Part shown: in pieces, positions 33,101-40,635 of the stretch | Position numbering within the stretch: position 1 is the first letter of the stretch | Layout: each line of letters begins with the position of its first letter | From: Chondrilla cf. caribensis | Taxonomy: Eukaryota; Porifera; Demospongiae; Chondrillida; Chondrillidae | NCBI GenBank assembly: GCA_964020155.1 | Contig: OZ026568.1 | Location: 631,001-695,000, forward strand | Direction of reading: 5' to 3' | DNA length: 64,000 nucleotides | Notes under the pieces: model-generated | What the model saw: the letters and a program-made list of their open reading frames with translations, nothing else | Databases searched by the model: none | What the model was told of the DNA's origin: nothing | Position numbers and translations under genes: made by a program

Positions 33101-36100
33101 AATTGTTAAATAAATTAAAAATTAAAAATTGACCCCCAATGAAATAGTATCCCTGCTAGAACTATGACTAGATGCCACCTTTTTTAAATTTGCTTTCCGT
33201 GAAACATTCTACCAACAGATCCGACTGCAATGGGATCCCCGGTGTCAGTCGTAGTTGCAGAACTAGTAATGGAGCTCTTGCCACTTACCCCCGTCCACCT
33301 AAGTTCTGGAAGCGTTATGTAGATGATACCTTTTGTGCCCTCAAAACTCAAGATGTAGATAAGTTCCACCATCACATCAATTCCATAGAAGAGACAATTT
33401 ACAATAGAGAAAGAATCCGAATCAAAACTAGCCATTTTAGATGTACTTGTTTCCCATAGCCCGGATAAGACCCTGAACACCACAGTTAATAGGAAACATA
33501 CCCACACAGAAAAGTACCTAGATGTCCATTCCAATCATCCCATTGCACACAGGTTAGCTGTAATAAGAACATTAAACCACCGAGCCCACAACCTCCCGTC
33601 CTCACCCTCTGCCGTAGATGAAGAAGAAGAAAGAGTAGCCCAGGCCCTCGAGATAAATGGATACCCCAGAAAGCTAATTGAAAACCCACCACAATTGACC
33701 CAAGCACAGCCTAGCCAAGATGTAACCTTCTCCAATCCCACCTTCGTTACCATCCCCTATGTAAAAAACACATCAGAAGCAATCAGATGTATCCTCACCC
33801 CCCCCTATAGGCATAAAAACAACCTTCCAGCCCATAAATACCCTTAGACATCTTATAGTTCACCTCAAAGATCCCATCCTTAAAGAAGATAAAGCAGGAG
33901 TAGTGTACCAGATCCCATGTAGTGATTGCCCACAAACATACATAGGCCAGACCGGACGAACCTTAGGACAGAGACTGAAGGAAGAAGGCAGTAAAAGATA
34001 AGAATATAATGACATCAGCCCTAGCAGAACATACTTGTCAGACAGGCCACACTGTAGACTGGTCCCAAACGGAAATTTTAGGAACAAGTCAGAATACTTC
34101 AAGAAGATGCCTATTAGAATCATGGATGATCCAGAAAGAACCACACACATTAAACAGAGAACTCGGAACATTACCCACCACATACCAACAACTATTTTAG
34201 TCCCCCAGTACTTTCATTATTATTCTTACATCATTTCACCACCTGCCTTATTATTATTCACACATCATCTCATCATCACCTGTCACCACACGCATAAAAG
34301 GCGCACTCACAATCTGTATTCCATACCACTGAAGAAGACAGTAGTCAGCTGTCGAAACGTTTGTGGTAAAAATTATTTTGGCTAGTGAATTACATTGAAT
34401 TTGTGATATAAAAATTTAAAAAATAAATAAATTTGAGGGTCGATGTAAACATGTTTTACACAATTAAAAAGAGTGAATACAATAAATGTCCGACACTGAC
34501 CTGCTTCAGCTTCCTAGATCTCTCATCATCCACGGTGGAGGGGGGTGGGGTTGGTTCAGGATGGGGAGGGTGGGGGGTAGTGGGTGGTTGAGAGGACAGA
34601 CCTGGAACAAGTGAGAACAGGAGAAGTATACCCATACACACATATGCACTCATCACTGTATGCATGGAAGAATATGGAACATGCAGTATCCTGGGATACT
34701 TGGCAGTGATCACTCTGCATGAGATTAGTCCATTACTGTGTACACTGCCCAACAGAATGTCCAGGACACTCTGGTTACAGTACTACAGTAACTGTACATA
34801 GACATACAAAACAACACATAGGCAATCTGTACAGTGTAGGTTGCATGTACGTGACACACAGTTGTACACACATGTACAGATTTTGATTCAGAAAATATCA
34901 TAGTTGCTTAACTTACTGGAAGGTGGTAAGTCTACATCCTTCTTCATATCCTCTCCGAGCTCCTTCATCAGAAGATAGTCATTTTGCCCAGTCATCACAT
35001 CACACAGGTGATGGATGGTGTCTGATTTGGCGTTGGATCGCAGATGGAGATACAACTTCTCATTAGCTTCACTTTCAGCAATGAGCTTCTGATCAATCTG
35101 ATGGTAGAGACCTTCTGGGATGACCTTGTATACGTACAGTCTACCAGCAATGGAGTAGGTGTGCATACACCTCAGGAATCGATCCCTGTACTTCTCCATG
35201 AAGGGGTCAGATCGGAAGTCTTGACCAAATGAGAATAATACATATTATTATTAATAATGCATTTATTATACAGTAAGCATTAGGATATCATACTTGCATT
35301 GCATACATGGGTGTGCAGCCAGGACACTACTAGGGCAATATCACCAATATTATCTGCCCAAGGGGGTCAATATTATATGTTTTAGGGGCTGCCACAGGTG
35401 GGCCCTATACAATAATATTATTTTATACGTGTTTCTATGCATACATAACCGCATAACCACAACAGTGCACTTACATTATAGTTAATAATATGAGCAGAAA
35501 ATGACCATTGGCAATTTGATATGATGACAATTTGAAATTGGGCTAGAAGTCGATAGCAGAAGCTTTGCTGAGCAAAATATCCTTAGCAAGGGTTCTTTAA
35601 ATCTGAAAAGGTTCCTCAAGTTTTCCAGGTGTGGAGGTGGCATCTCCACAAGTTTCTGAATTTGAACTGTTTCAATCAGCAATAGACCGTACTGTGCGTT
35701 TTGTGTTCCCATGTGATGTTGAATAAGTGTCTATTATGTGAAACCACAGTTTTCCAAGGCTGGTTTGACGACTATATTAAATTTATCAATGACTAACATT
35801 TCAAAACAAAACAAAACAAAACTTGAATCACCCTTTTCATAATTTCCTTCATTTAAATTTACAGTAAGCCAGTATTTGCCAGTTTACATTAGCATTACGT
35901 CTGTTGTTGTTGGAAAAATCCTTTTCGGATTGAGGAGCGTTTAGAAACACACTCTGGTGAAGAGTTCTTCATCTGCATGGAAGAAGAACTGCAGGTCTGT
36001 AAATTTGCAGATAAAGGACTCTCTTCATCAGACTGCATTTCTAAATGTTCCTCAATCCAAAAGGATTTTCCCAACAGCAGTTGGAAACTTTGTAGTCTGA

Positions 36101-36940
36101 AATCACTACGTCTGTTATTCTACTTGCGTTGCTGAGCGCTATGTACTCTTGGGTCTCATAAAATATCAAATACATTGCCCATCAACAAACTTCCATTTTT
36201 CACATCATTCACCACCATCACTGCATACACTATACACTATCACTTGTTATAGTCTGGCATTGTTACAATAACACATAACTAGGTATGCACGTATGTATAT
36301 AGCTATACCGTACAGGGTGAATTGGGTGACTTGGAATCAATACCCCGAAGCACTCCAGCACTGAGCTATTGATACAGCTTCAGGTTGGTGTTATCTTCAT
36401 GGACAGATGATCTATGGAATATTGAAAGCCACTTGTCCACAGCTGAAGATTAACAGTGTCTGGAGTCACCCAATTCCACATTATCTCGCTTTACCCTAGA
36501 CAAATTTTGCTATCATGAAATTTTAAGATTTTCCTGATCAGCACTTGCATGGATTAGCCGGTTAGACCATAGAGGTTACGTAGTATAGAGAGTCTATGGT
36601 TAGACTACTAACCTCCTTGCTCTGACTGGCTACGTCCGGTAACAGGTCCCGGATTGATCTCCACATCACCTGATAATAGCAATAATAAGATCATCATCGA
36701 GGTATGTCTTCGGGTCTTGTGACATCTGAAAGGTCTTGATTTCCTCCCCAGACACAACCACGTACGAGAGAGAGGAGAACGGCCGACATTGTTCCAAATG
36801 GTGGAGAACATGTCCTCGAGAAAGACGCCCGATTCGCCGTCCTGCATCCATGTCGCTAAATCGGGACCGTACGAACACGGCACAACGGGTAGGGAAGTCA
36901 CCAATACACCAAGAACGCAGGCAGATATCCAGAACGCCAT
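19501..36940 (-). CDS. NLR-2: 2A-leader / CARD-like / NACHT / LRR receptor gene with basic tail
   Basis: This is the full-length paralogue of NLR-1. Exons are 36940-36613, 35219-34917, 34601-34501, 31867-30175, 29673-29498, 28941-28734, 28365-28214, 28121-28002, 27937-27845, 24818-24568, 22684-22542, 21487-21298, 20795-20631 and 19547-19501. Phases fit throughout except between 27,845 (phase 0) and 24,818 (phase 2), where at least one exon is unrecognised or the transcripts differ. The domain order matches NLR-1. The 3' exons add another LRR module, a unique segment and a Lys/Arg/Ser/Pro-rich tail ending in TGA at 19501. A Penelope-like fragment, hAT-type and foldback elements and a SINE-like sequence sit in its introns. 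No stop interrupts any exon, so the gene looks functional. Confidence 0.82.
20395..20600. repeat. about 21-bp minisatellite in NLR-2 last intron
   Basis: About ten degenerate units of ACAGGAAGTATGTACTCAT. Confidence 0.85.
20631..20795 (-). CDS. NLR-2 C-terminal exon (i): basic Ser/Pro-rich tail
   Basis: This 165-nt exon is phase 1 at both ends and encodes clusters such as SKRSRPQ, RAKRPHV and ASKKKPTHNPR between Ser/Pro runs. It looks disordered and carries nuclear-localisation-like basic patches. Confidence 0.6.
21298..21487 (-). CDS. NLR-2 C-terminal exon (h)
   Basis: This 190-nt exon runs from GTGTAG to ACTG|GTGAGG. It encodes a segment with DIDFVLKGFELKGDDIMSQL and SGWGFIISKPYAPT. I do not recognise a family. 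Confidence 0.6.
21703..21785. repeat. (GT)n microsatellite
   Basis: GT run in an NLR-2 intron. Confidence 0.9.
22057..22365. repeat. dispersed GGGGCTGCC repeat family, fullest copy
   Basis: It starts AGGGGCTGCCGCAGG and ends with inverted GGCGGCAGCCCC. Related diverged copies occur at about 6,678-6,835, 27,085-27,350, 32,330-32,460 and 35,380-35,650, all sharing the AAGGTTCTT(C/T)TAAA..CTAA..AAG..CCAAGT motif. It looks like a small nonautonomous element. Confidence 0.6.
22542..22684 (-). CDS. NLR-2 C-terminal LRR exon (g)
   Basis: This 143-nt exon encodes DDWCQLLVDGPMSRRECHLK and QCGQLLSRVNDAKGLEELSL. It is a diverged copy of LRR exon (c), with the same 'W..LL...C..K..LT..QC..LLS...DAK.L.EL' pattern. 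It enters in phase 1 and leaves in phase 0. Confidence 0.65.
23085..23770. mobile_element. MITE-like element with CACTGGGCGGTA ends
   Basis: The inverted ends CACTGGGCGGTA(T/C) are separated by about 690 bp, which includes short tandem GGTATCAGGGTATC units at 23,650-23,680. CA tracts flank it on both sides. No coding capacity is seen. It lies in an NLR-2 intron. Confidence 0.55.
23775..24137. repeat. (CA)n microsatellite, about 360 bp
   Basis: Nearly pure CA with AT and GC interruptions in an NLR-2 intron. Confidence 0.9.
24568..24818 (-). CDS. NLR-2 C-terminal exon (f)
   Basis: This 251-nt exon encodes a Leu-rich segment (CEDFECHLRLFVGWSHEV ... FCSPLLKDIISLGYEYL) and ends CTAG|GTGAGT in phase 1. 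It enters in phase 2 and so does not join exon (e) directly. NLR-1's copy would lie just left of position 1. Confidence 0.6.
24886..25244. mobile_element. hAT-type MITE with 8-bp target duplication
   Basis: This 359-bp element has imperfect inverted ends (TAGGGTTGGGA / TCCCAACACT) flanked by AATATATA on both sides (24,878-24,885 and 25,245-25,252). The same site in copy 1, near position 54-61, has a single AATATATA and no insert. Confidence 0.8.
26070..26115 (+). repeat. (CTT)n microsatellite
   Basis: This is a run of CTT triplets in copy-2-specific intronic sequence. Confidence 0.85.
26338..26432 (+). mobile_element. tRNA-derived SINE-like sequence
   Basis: GGCTCAGTGAGCAG resembles a box A, and GGTTCGAATCG 40 bp further is a near-consensus box B. 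The region is followed by a T-rich run (26,407-26,426). The tRNA-like fold is imperfect and no 3' partner copy was seen, so the assignment is tentative. Confidence 0.45.
26490..26838. repeat. perfect 156-bp inverted repeat with 37-bp spacer
   Basis: The left arm 26,490-26,645 and the right arm 26,683-26,838 are exact inverse complements by reading. The spacer is 26,646-26,682. The arms begin AAACATTTAACAATG. The repeat lies in an NLR-2 intron within sequence missing from copy 1. It could be a foldback element or could form a long hairpin RNA if transcribed. Confidence 0.9.
27460..27575. mobile_element. short MITE, 27-bp inverted ends
   Basis: The ends TTACAGTACGCCCAAGTGTG and the inverse CACACTTGGACGTACTGTAA flank about 60 bp. 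It is absent from the matching place in copy 1. Confidence 0.65.
27845..27937 (-). CDS. NLR-2 LRR exon (e)
   Basis: This 93-nt exon is phase 0 at both ends and contains SEDVGDLMLSMVKGVSRNKD. It is conserved with NLR-1 at 1,197-1,289. Confidence 0.6.
28002..28121 (-). CDS. NLR-2 exon (d)
   Basis: This 120-nt exon is phase 0 at both ends and contains ISSDEVEELVATSEQLVKVE. It is close to the NLR-1 exon at 1,353-1,472. Confidence 0.6.
28214..28365 (-). CDS. NLR-2 LRR exon (c)
   Basis: This 152-nt exon encodes LLVHREKCTVKMPLTRQQWC and LRDAKKLKEL. It enters in phase 1 and leaves in phase 0. Confidence 0.7.
28734..28941 (-). CDS. NLR-2 LRR exon (b)
   Basis: This 208-nt exon encodes IGEALKANNCLREFHL and EHLCRNETLNEVTIDL. 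It is six codons longer than in NLR-1. Confidence 0.75.
29498..29673 (-). CDS. NLR-2 LRR exon (a)
   Basis: This 176-nt exon encodes AQHLETITLPMKL and LTKLPALKTLTLKI, an LRR pattern. It ends CAA|GTAAGA in phase 0. Confidence 0.75.
30175..31867 (-). CDS. NLR-2 exon 4: NACHT ATPase domain
   Basis: This 1,693-nt exon has intact Walker A (GAPGCGKTT) and Walker B (ALILDGFDEIP). It differs from NLR-1 by scattered substitutions and small in-frame indels near 30,900 and 30,170. It is phase 0 in and phase 1 out, and uninterrupted. Confidence 0.93.
33170..34380 (+). mobile_element. Penelope-like element fragment (RT and GIY-YIG)
   Basis: Broken frames encode FWKRYVDDTF...FHHHINSIEE and a HTEKYLDVHSNHPIAH-type segment from the reverse transcriptase of Penelope-like elements. 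Next comes GVVYQIPCSDCPQTYIGQTG, a GIY-YIG endonuclease motif, with a downstream AEHTCQTGHTVDW. Several frameshifts and stops are present. It ends with a hammerhead-like core near 34,329-34,367, as many such elements do. It lies in the intron between the NLR-2 linker and NACHT exons and is absent from NLR-1. Confidence 0.82.
34325..34367 (+). ncRNA. degenerate hammerhead-like motif at Penelope 3' end
   Basis: CUGAAGA (34,329-34,335), a stem II with GACAG/CUGUC, and GAAAC (34,354-34,358) are flanked by complementary ACCA/UGGU. The base at the expected cleavage position is G, which hammerheads do not tolerate, so this is probably inactive. Confidence 0.4.
34501..34601 (-). CDS. NLR-2 exon 3: Pro-rich linker
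   Basis: This 101-nt exon is Pro/His/Thr-rich, ends DDERSRKLKQ and leaves in phase 0. It is 15 nt longer than in NLR-1. Confidence 0.65.
34917..35219 (-). CDS. NLR-2 exon 2: CARD-like death fold
   Basis: This 303-nt exon is phase 1 at both ends. It encodes the same helical domain as 6,219-6,521 with scattered conservative changes (SEANEKLYLHLRSNAKSD). Confidence 0.65.
35380..35650. repeat. GGGGCTGCC family copy in NLR-2 intron 1
   Basis: This is the orthologous position to 6,678-6,835 and is slightly longer. Confidence 0.5.
35899..36083. mobile_element. foldback element, about 45-bp arms
   Basis: The arms CTGTTGTTGTTGGAAAAATC and the inverse GATTTTCCCAACAGCAG enclose about 90 bp. Copy 1 keeps only the left half (6,849-6,960). 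It lies in NLR intron 1. Confidence 0.6.
36613..36940 (-). CDS. NLR-2 exon 1: leader with 2A-like motif
   Basis: This 328-nt exon has the same ATG context as NLR-1. The signal-like segment and the end LLLLLSGDVEINPGP are kept unchanged, while the middle of the leader differs by substitutions and one fewer codon. It ends GGAG|GTTAGT in phase 1. Conservation of the 2A core in both copies argues that it is selected. Confidence 0.85.
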
Positions 36941-37069
36941 GTTTACGGTCCAGAAACGGTGTCTATGGTCTAAAAGGAATTCCAACATTGCACTTCCGGA
37001 TCAAGTGTCACCTTTGTTATTATAGGAGTTCTACATTATTATGCACACTATAATAATACAATGTATATT

Positions 37070-37640
37070 ATAACTAGGTATGAACGTAGTTCAGAACCTC
37101 GCTAAACAGAAAATGGAGGTATATGGCATGCCAGATGTGTGTGTACGCCAGTTTTCTGATGGTATGCACTTGTTGAATGCTGTCATCAGCCAATGACACT
37201 ATTCAATAACAGTTTGCTTCCCTGCATCACTTTCAATCATGATTTGGTCTATTAATGTTGGAAAAATGTTTGAATTGCTGTCCATATGACTGTACTTTCC
37301 ATGCCAATGCTGCTTTTTTGATTGAATCACTAAGACCTCGGCCACTGTTTAGTTTAGCCTTCATTATTCTTGTGCAAGTGTGCTAACATTGATATTCAAA
37401 TCTGTACCAATGCCATTCTGTCTAGTATAGCTATAATAACTCACGGGATGTTTTGAATTTGTGGTGTTATGTGGCAGTAATGCATGCAATTCTGGCCATG
37501 CAATATGTATCTGCAGATGAGCAACTCTTACTCACGTTGACCACCTGTGTTTTTGTGGACATATGCGATGGATGTTTAGATTATTAACATTAGTACAATT
37601 TGTGTTAAACCTTGCAAGCAATGAGGTATTGAACCAGGGT
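37070..37640. other. left part of the copy-2-specific insertion, no gene
   Basis: Sequence with no match in copy 1 and no recognisable coding signal. It begins where copy 2 departs from copy 1 homology near 37,070. Confidence 0.4.
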
Positions 37641-38000
37641 TCATGTCATTTGCTTGGACCAGGAGAACAGTTTCAAAGTGTTTTTATCACGGACACATCT
37701 CAAACATTCATAAGTAGGTTTAGTGTTATTGGAAAGTGATGGCCACATTTCATGGCAAACGATACAGGGGGATTGCTTCCATTTATATTGCTGTTGCTGG
37801 AATTTACACATTGTGTGATTGTTTTGTACATCATAATCATGGCCATACCCATTGCTATTTGCATCTTGTGTATGAACTTGTGGGTGTGTCTGCACTTGTG
37901 CTTGGTTTTGTTGAGTTTGCACCTCATATTGTGCAGTAGTGCACTGTATGACGTGTAGTGTTTGATTTTGTGTCGTGTTGTATTTGTGATGCATTAACAC
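37641..38000 (-). pseudogene. Helitron-like protein N-terminal fragment
   Basis: The translated text has CIVCHEMW followed by YECLRCVRDKNTLKLFS. This matches the 'C.vC ... CxrCkRDk...kFS..N.M' zinc motif in Helitron replicase-helicases. It is cut off right after the motif, with no replicase or helicase nearby, so it is a remnant. Confidence 0.5.
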
Positions 38001-38263
38001 ATTGCGTTTGGTCTTGATTGCAAGTTTAATTCCATTTGATTGTTTGATCAGAATCTGTATGAAACTTTGACTCTGCCATATGATCTTCCGAACTATAAAT
38101 CAACTTACAGATGATCTAATTAGTACTGGTTAATACACTATAATATTATCATGATAAAATATTGCAACTTCTGTTTGATCAACATAAGCATATGACTGTC
38201 CTTCCAATATTGTTTTTCTTCGTTTTGTTATAATGGAAGTTAACATCTGATTTTGATTCAGGA

Positions 38264-38560
38264 TCATACAAAAAGCATTTTTATATCTGAGTAGTTTCTG
38301 ATAGTATAATGCAGTTGGCTTTTCAAATTACCAGACCTTTTTGCAAAATTTACATAATCAATCGAATCATCTTGAAAACTTAGACTTTCATAATGTTCAA
38401 CAGATTTATCAACACACTTTACACGATACCATTTGGAACAAACATCGCACAGTACAGCCCTGTGCTGTTCTACAACTATATATAATATTTGAAGATATAT
38501 TATAAGACAGACATCAAGAGAACCAGGATTCACCACAATATCACTGGCCAATAATAACAT
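38264..38560 (-). pseudogene. LINE ORF remnant with degenerate 2A-like motif and PHD-type finger
   Basis: The fragment starts MLLLASDIVVNPGSLDVC, close to the 'LLL(A/S)GD(V/I)ExNPGP' segment seen in many invertebrate non-LTR retrotransposons. It then shows LCDVCSKWYRVKCVD ... HYESL, the PHD-like finger of such elements. The 2A motif is altered (V for E and final S for P), so skipping is unlikely. Confidence 0.55.
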
Positions 38561-38651
38561 ACTGATATAAGTTGTATATTTACATTATTACATTTACAAG
38601 ATTTATTTTTATTCTCCCGTTTGTAAACCTGTTGTACTGTTGATGTTTTTC

Positions 38652-38682
38652 AATCGGTGTATCTAGCCTAGATACACCGATT
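38652..38682. repeat. perfect 15-bp-stem palindrome
   Basis: AATCGGTGTATCTAG is followed by a single C and its exact inverse, then CTAGG. It resembles a Helitron 3' terminal hairpin with CTRR, or an unusual transcription terminator-like hairpin. Confidence 0.6.
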
Positions 38683-38689
38683 CTAGGGT

Positions 38690-39412
38690 CTATGATGAGA
38701 CACTCTTGAATATTGGAAAGTTGACAAGGCTGACAATAAGCTTATCTCACGGCTAAAGCAATTATTAGCAATATAAAGCGACTCATCTGAGCTTTTACAA
38801 TTCTTGTAATCGGAAGAAGAGAAGAACGGATCGATATCAATAAAAACGTTCACAAAGAACTTCGGATGAAAGGCCATCTTTTCAAAACCTGTTACGTATT
38901 GCATAGCCTATGCGTAATGTTACTAATTATAGCCATTAAATGTCTGCCAACATGGACGTCACAATGGCTGTGCATTTCGATGTCCCCAACGAAGACTGCC
39001 AATCGCCGACTTTACAGTATATTAATCGGAAAATCCGTTCCATGGGAAAATTGTAAGACATTGTTCTTGTGATGCGAAGCCAACGAATGTCGTCCGGAGA
39101 CGAAATCCGGATCAAGGGGCACTCGACGAAGGAAAAACTTTCAGCCGTCGTGGCATAGCGAGTAAGTGTGCTAGACTTGAATGATAACCTCAGTCCGATA
39201 CCTTACCGTTGCCCCTATCCGACGTGTGGCACGAATCGCCCTGTGCCCTCACAGACGTTTGCTGCGTATGATCGAAATTTGACATATTGGCCTAAAAAGA
39301 ACCGAAAAATTTCATTGAGACACCTACGACCAATTAAGAACGTGGGCGACTCGATGAGACTGGCCGTACGACGGAAACAATTAACCTCGCTAACGCTCGG
39401 TAATAACTAGTA
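38690..39412. other. unassigned sequence in the copy-2 insertion
   Basis: Short open frames on both strands, none with a known motif. GTGGCATAGCGAGTAAGTG near 39,150 vaguely resembles a tRNA box A, but no box B follows. Confidence 0.3.
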
Positions 39413-39740
39413 CTAGTTCAGACAGAGTCTGAAGGGGCTCGCCTAAGCTCGCCCTGTTAGCAGGGGTCAGCATAGACGTGCAGTAGCTGGCATTGAAAAC
39501 GTACACACAGGCACTGACTGATGTCTGCAGCATGCTGTATTCAGGCAATTATGGAAATGCCAGTAAATCCATAAGTGCTTGACAGGGTGGCTAAGTACAT
39601 GCAGTGTGCTGTGTCCTGCTGCTGTGCAGTAGTTGCAGTAGTAACAGCATGTTCATCCCATGTTGCAGCACAGAAAGATGATAATGATTATTATATAGAT
39701 GGATTACACAGCATTAAAATGAATCAATGCGTAAATATAA

Positions 39741-39765
39741 AACCCTAACCCTACCCTAACTCTAC
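39741..39765 (+). repeat. short telomere-like tract
   Basis: This is a shorter CCCTAA/CCCTA run, homologous to 46,458-46,500. Confidence 0.6.
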
Positions 39766-40234
39766 CTTAACTTACTCCCTACTCCAAATGTATTATGGGA
39801 AGAAATACCAAATGTTGATAAGTGTGTACATCAAAATGCATTGATATTATCCCATTGTGTTAGACAGCTACAGCTTGCCCCATTCAGGTGCATATGTCAG
39901 CATGTGCATATAGGGTCTGTCCCATTTAGCAGCAGATGTGCCCAAGTTGAAGTACAGGAACAATAGCAGTTGATGTATGCGTGTCGACAACGTTACTTTG
40001 CGTTTCTATGTGTGAGACCATACGACATTAACATGTATTTCGAGATTCCTTGTTCCACAAGAGAATCATTCAGACACAAAAGGTTCAAAAGCATTGATAT
40101 GTGGTCTAAATAACCATGTAACAGTTTTAGAATGGTCAAAATAATGAGAGATAGATGTTTTAACACGTAAGATATAACGCCCGACTCGCCGAAGAAGGAC
40201 CCTGGTCCCCCCGTCGTTTCCTGCCTTTCAGAAG

Positions 40235-40525
40235 ATGTCCCGAGTGTCCCCGCGTCTTTGTAGTTGTAGAAGAATGTTTCATGTGTTTGTTGAACGGTTC
40301 GAAGGAGATCAATTCGGCCAGTACCAGAATTGGCAGTCGATCAAAATGGCACGGCGTTCCAAAGAAAGAATCGTCAGCGTGTTCGAAAAATCGCCTCGAT
40401 CGTCTCGAAAAGGGCATCCACGTCTTTCTCCAGACGTACCGGACGTCATGAAAAGAGTTTCCGTCCTTCAGAGGGTCGCACGATCGCGCCAGACGTCGAA
40501 AACGTTGGCCAAATTGTTGGCCTAA
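40235..40525 (+). CDS. hypothetical 96-aa ORF in repeat unit
   Basis: The ORF is conserved in both repeat units (see 46,974-47,264) with mostly silent or mild changes. It is rich in Arg/Ser/Lys and matches no family I know. The complementary strand is also open in both copies, so it could equally be noncoding GC-rich sequence. Confidence 0.25.
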   Translation: MSRVSPRLCSCRRMFHVFVERFEGDQFGQYQNWQSIKMARRSKERIVSVFEKSPRSSRKGHPRLSPDVPDVMKRVSVLQRVARSRQTSKTLAKLLA

Positions 40526-40532
40526 ATATAGA

Positions 40533-40574
<42 letters not shown>

Positions 40575-40635
40575 GGTCTAATATATATATGATGATCTGT
40601 GATAATATATATATGGATCGATTTGGCGGGAAAAG

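Larger units (their letters stand above)
39413..40560 (+). repeat. 1.2-kb repeat unit, left copy
   Basis: Starting CTAGTTCAGACAGAG, this unit is repeated at 46,130-47,305 with high similarity. It contains a telomere-like tract (39,741-39,765), an open frame at 40,235-40,525 and a terminal (TA)n. The LINE interrupts its end. I recognise no family. Confidence 0.8.

Noticed and set aside
34325..34367. Active hammerhead ribozyme at the Penelope-like 3' end
   Set aside because: The core bases are present but the cleavage position is G, so activity is unlikely. Kept only as a relic.
39145..39200. tRNA gene or SINE head
   Set aside because: A box A-like GTGGCATAGCGAG is present, but the expected box B is too diverged and no cloverleaf forms.
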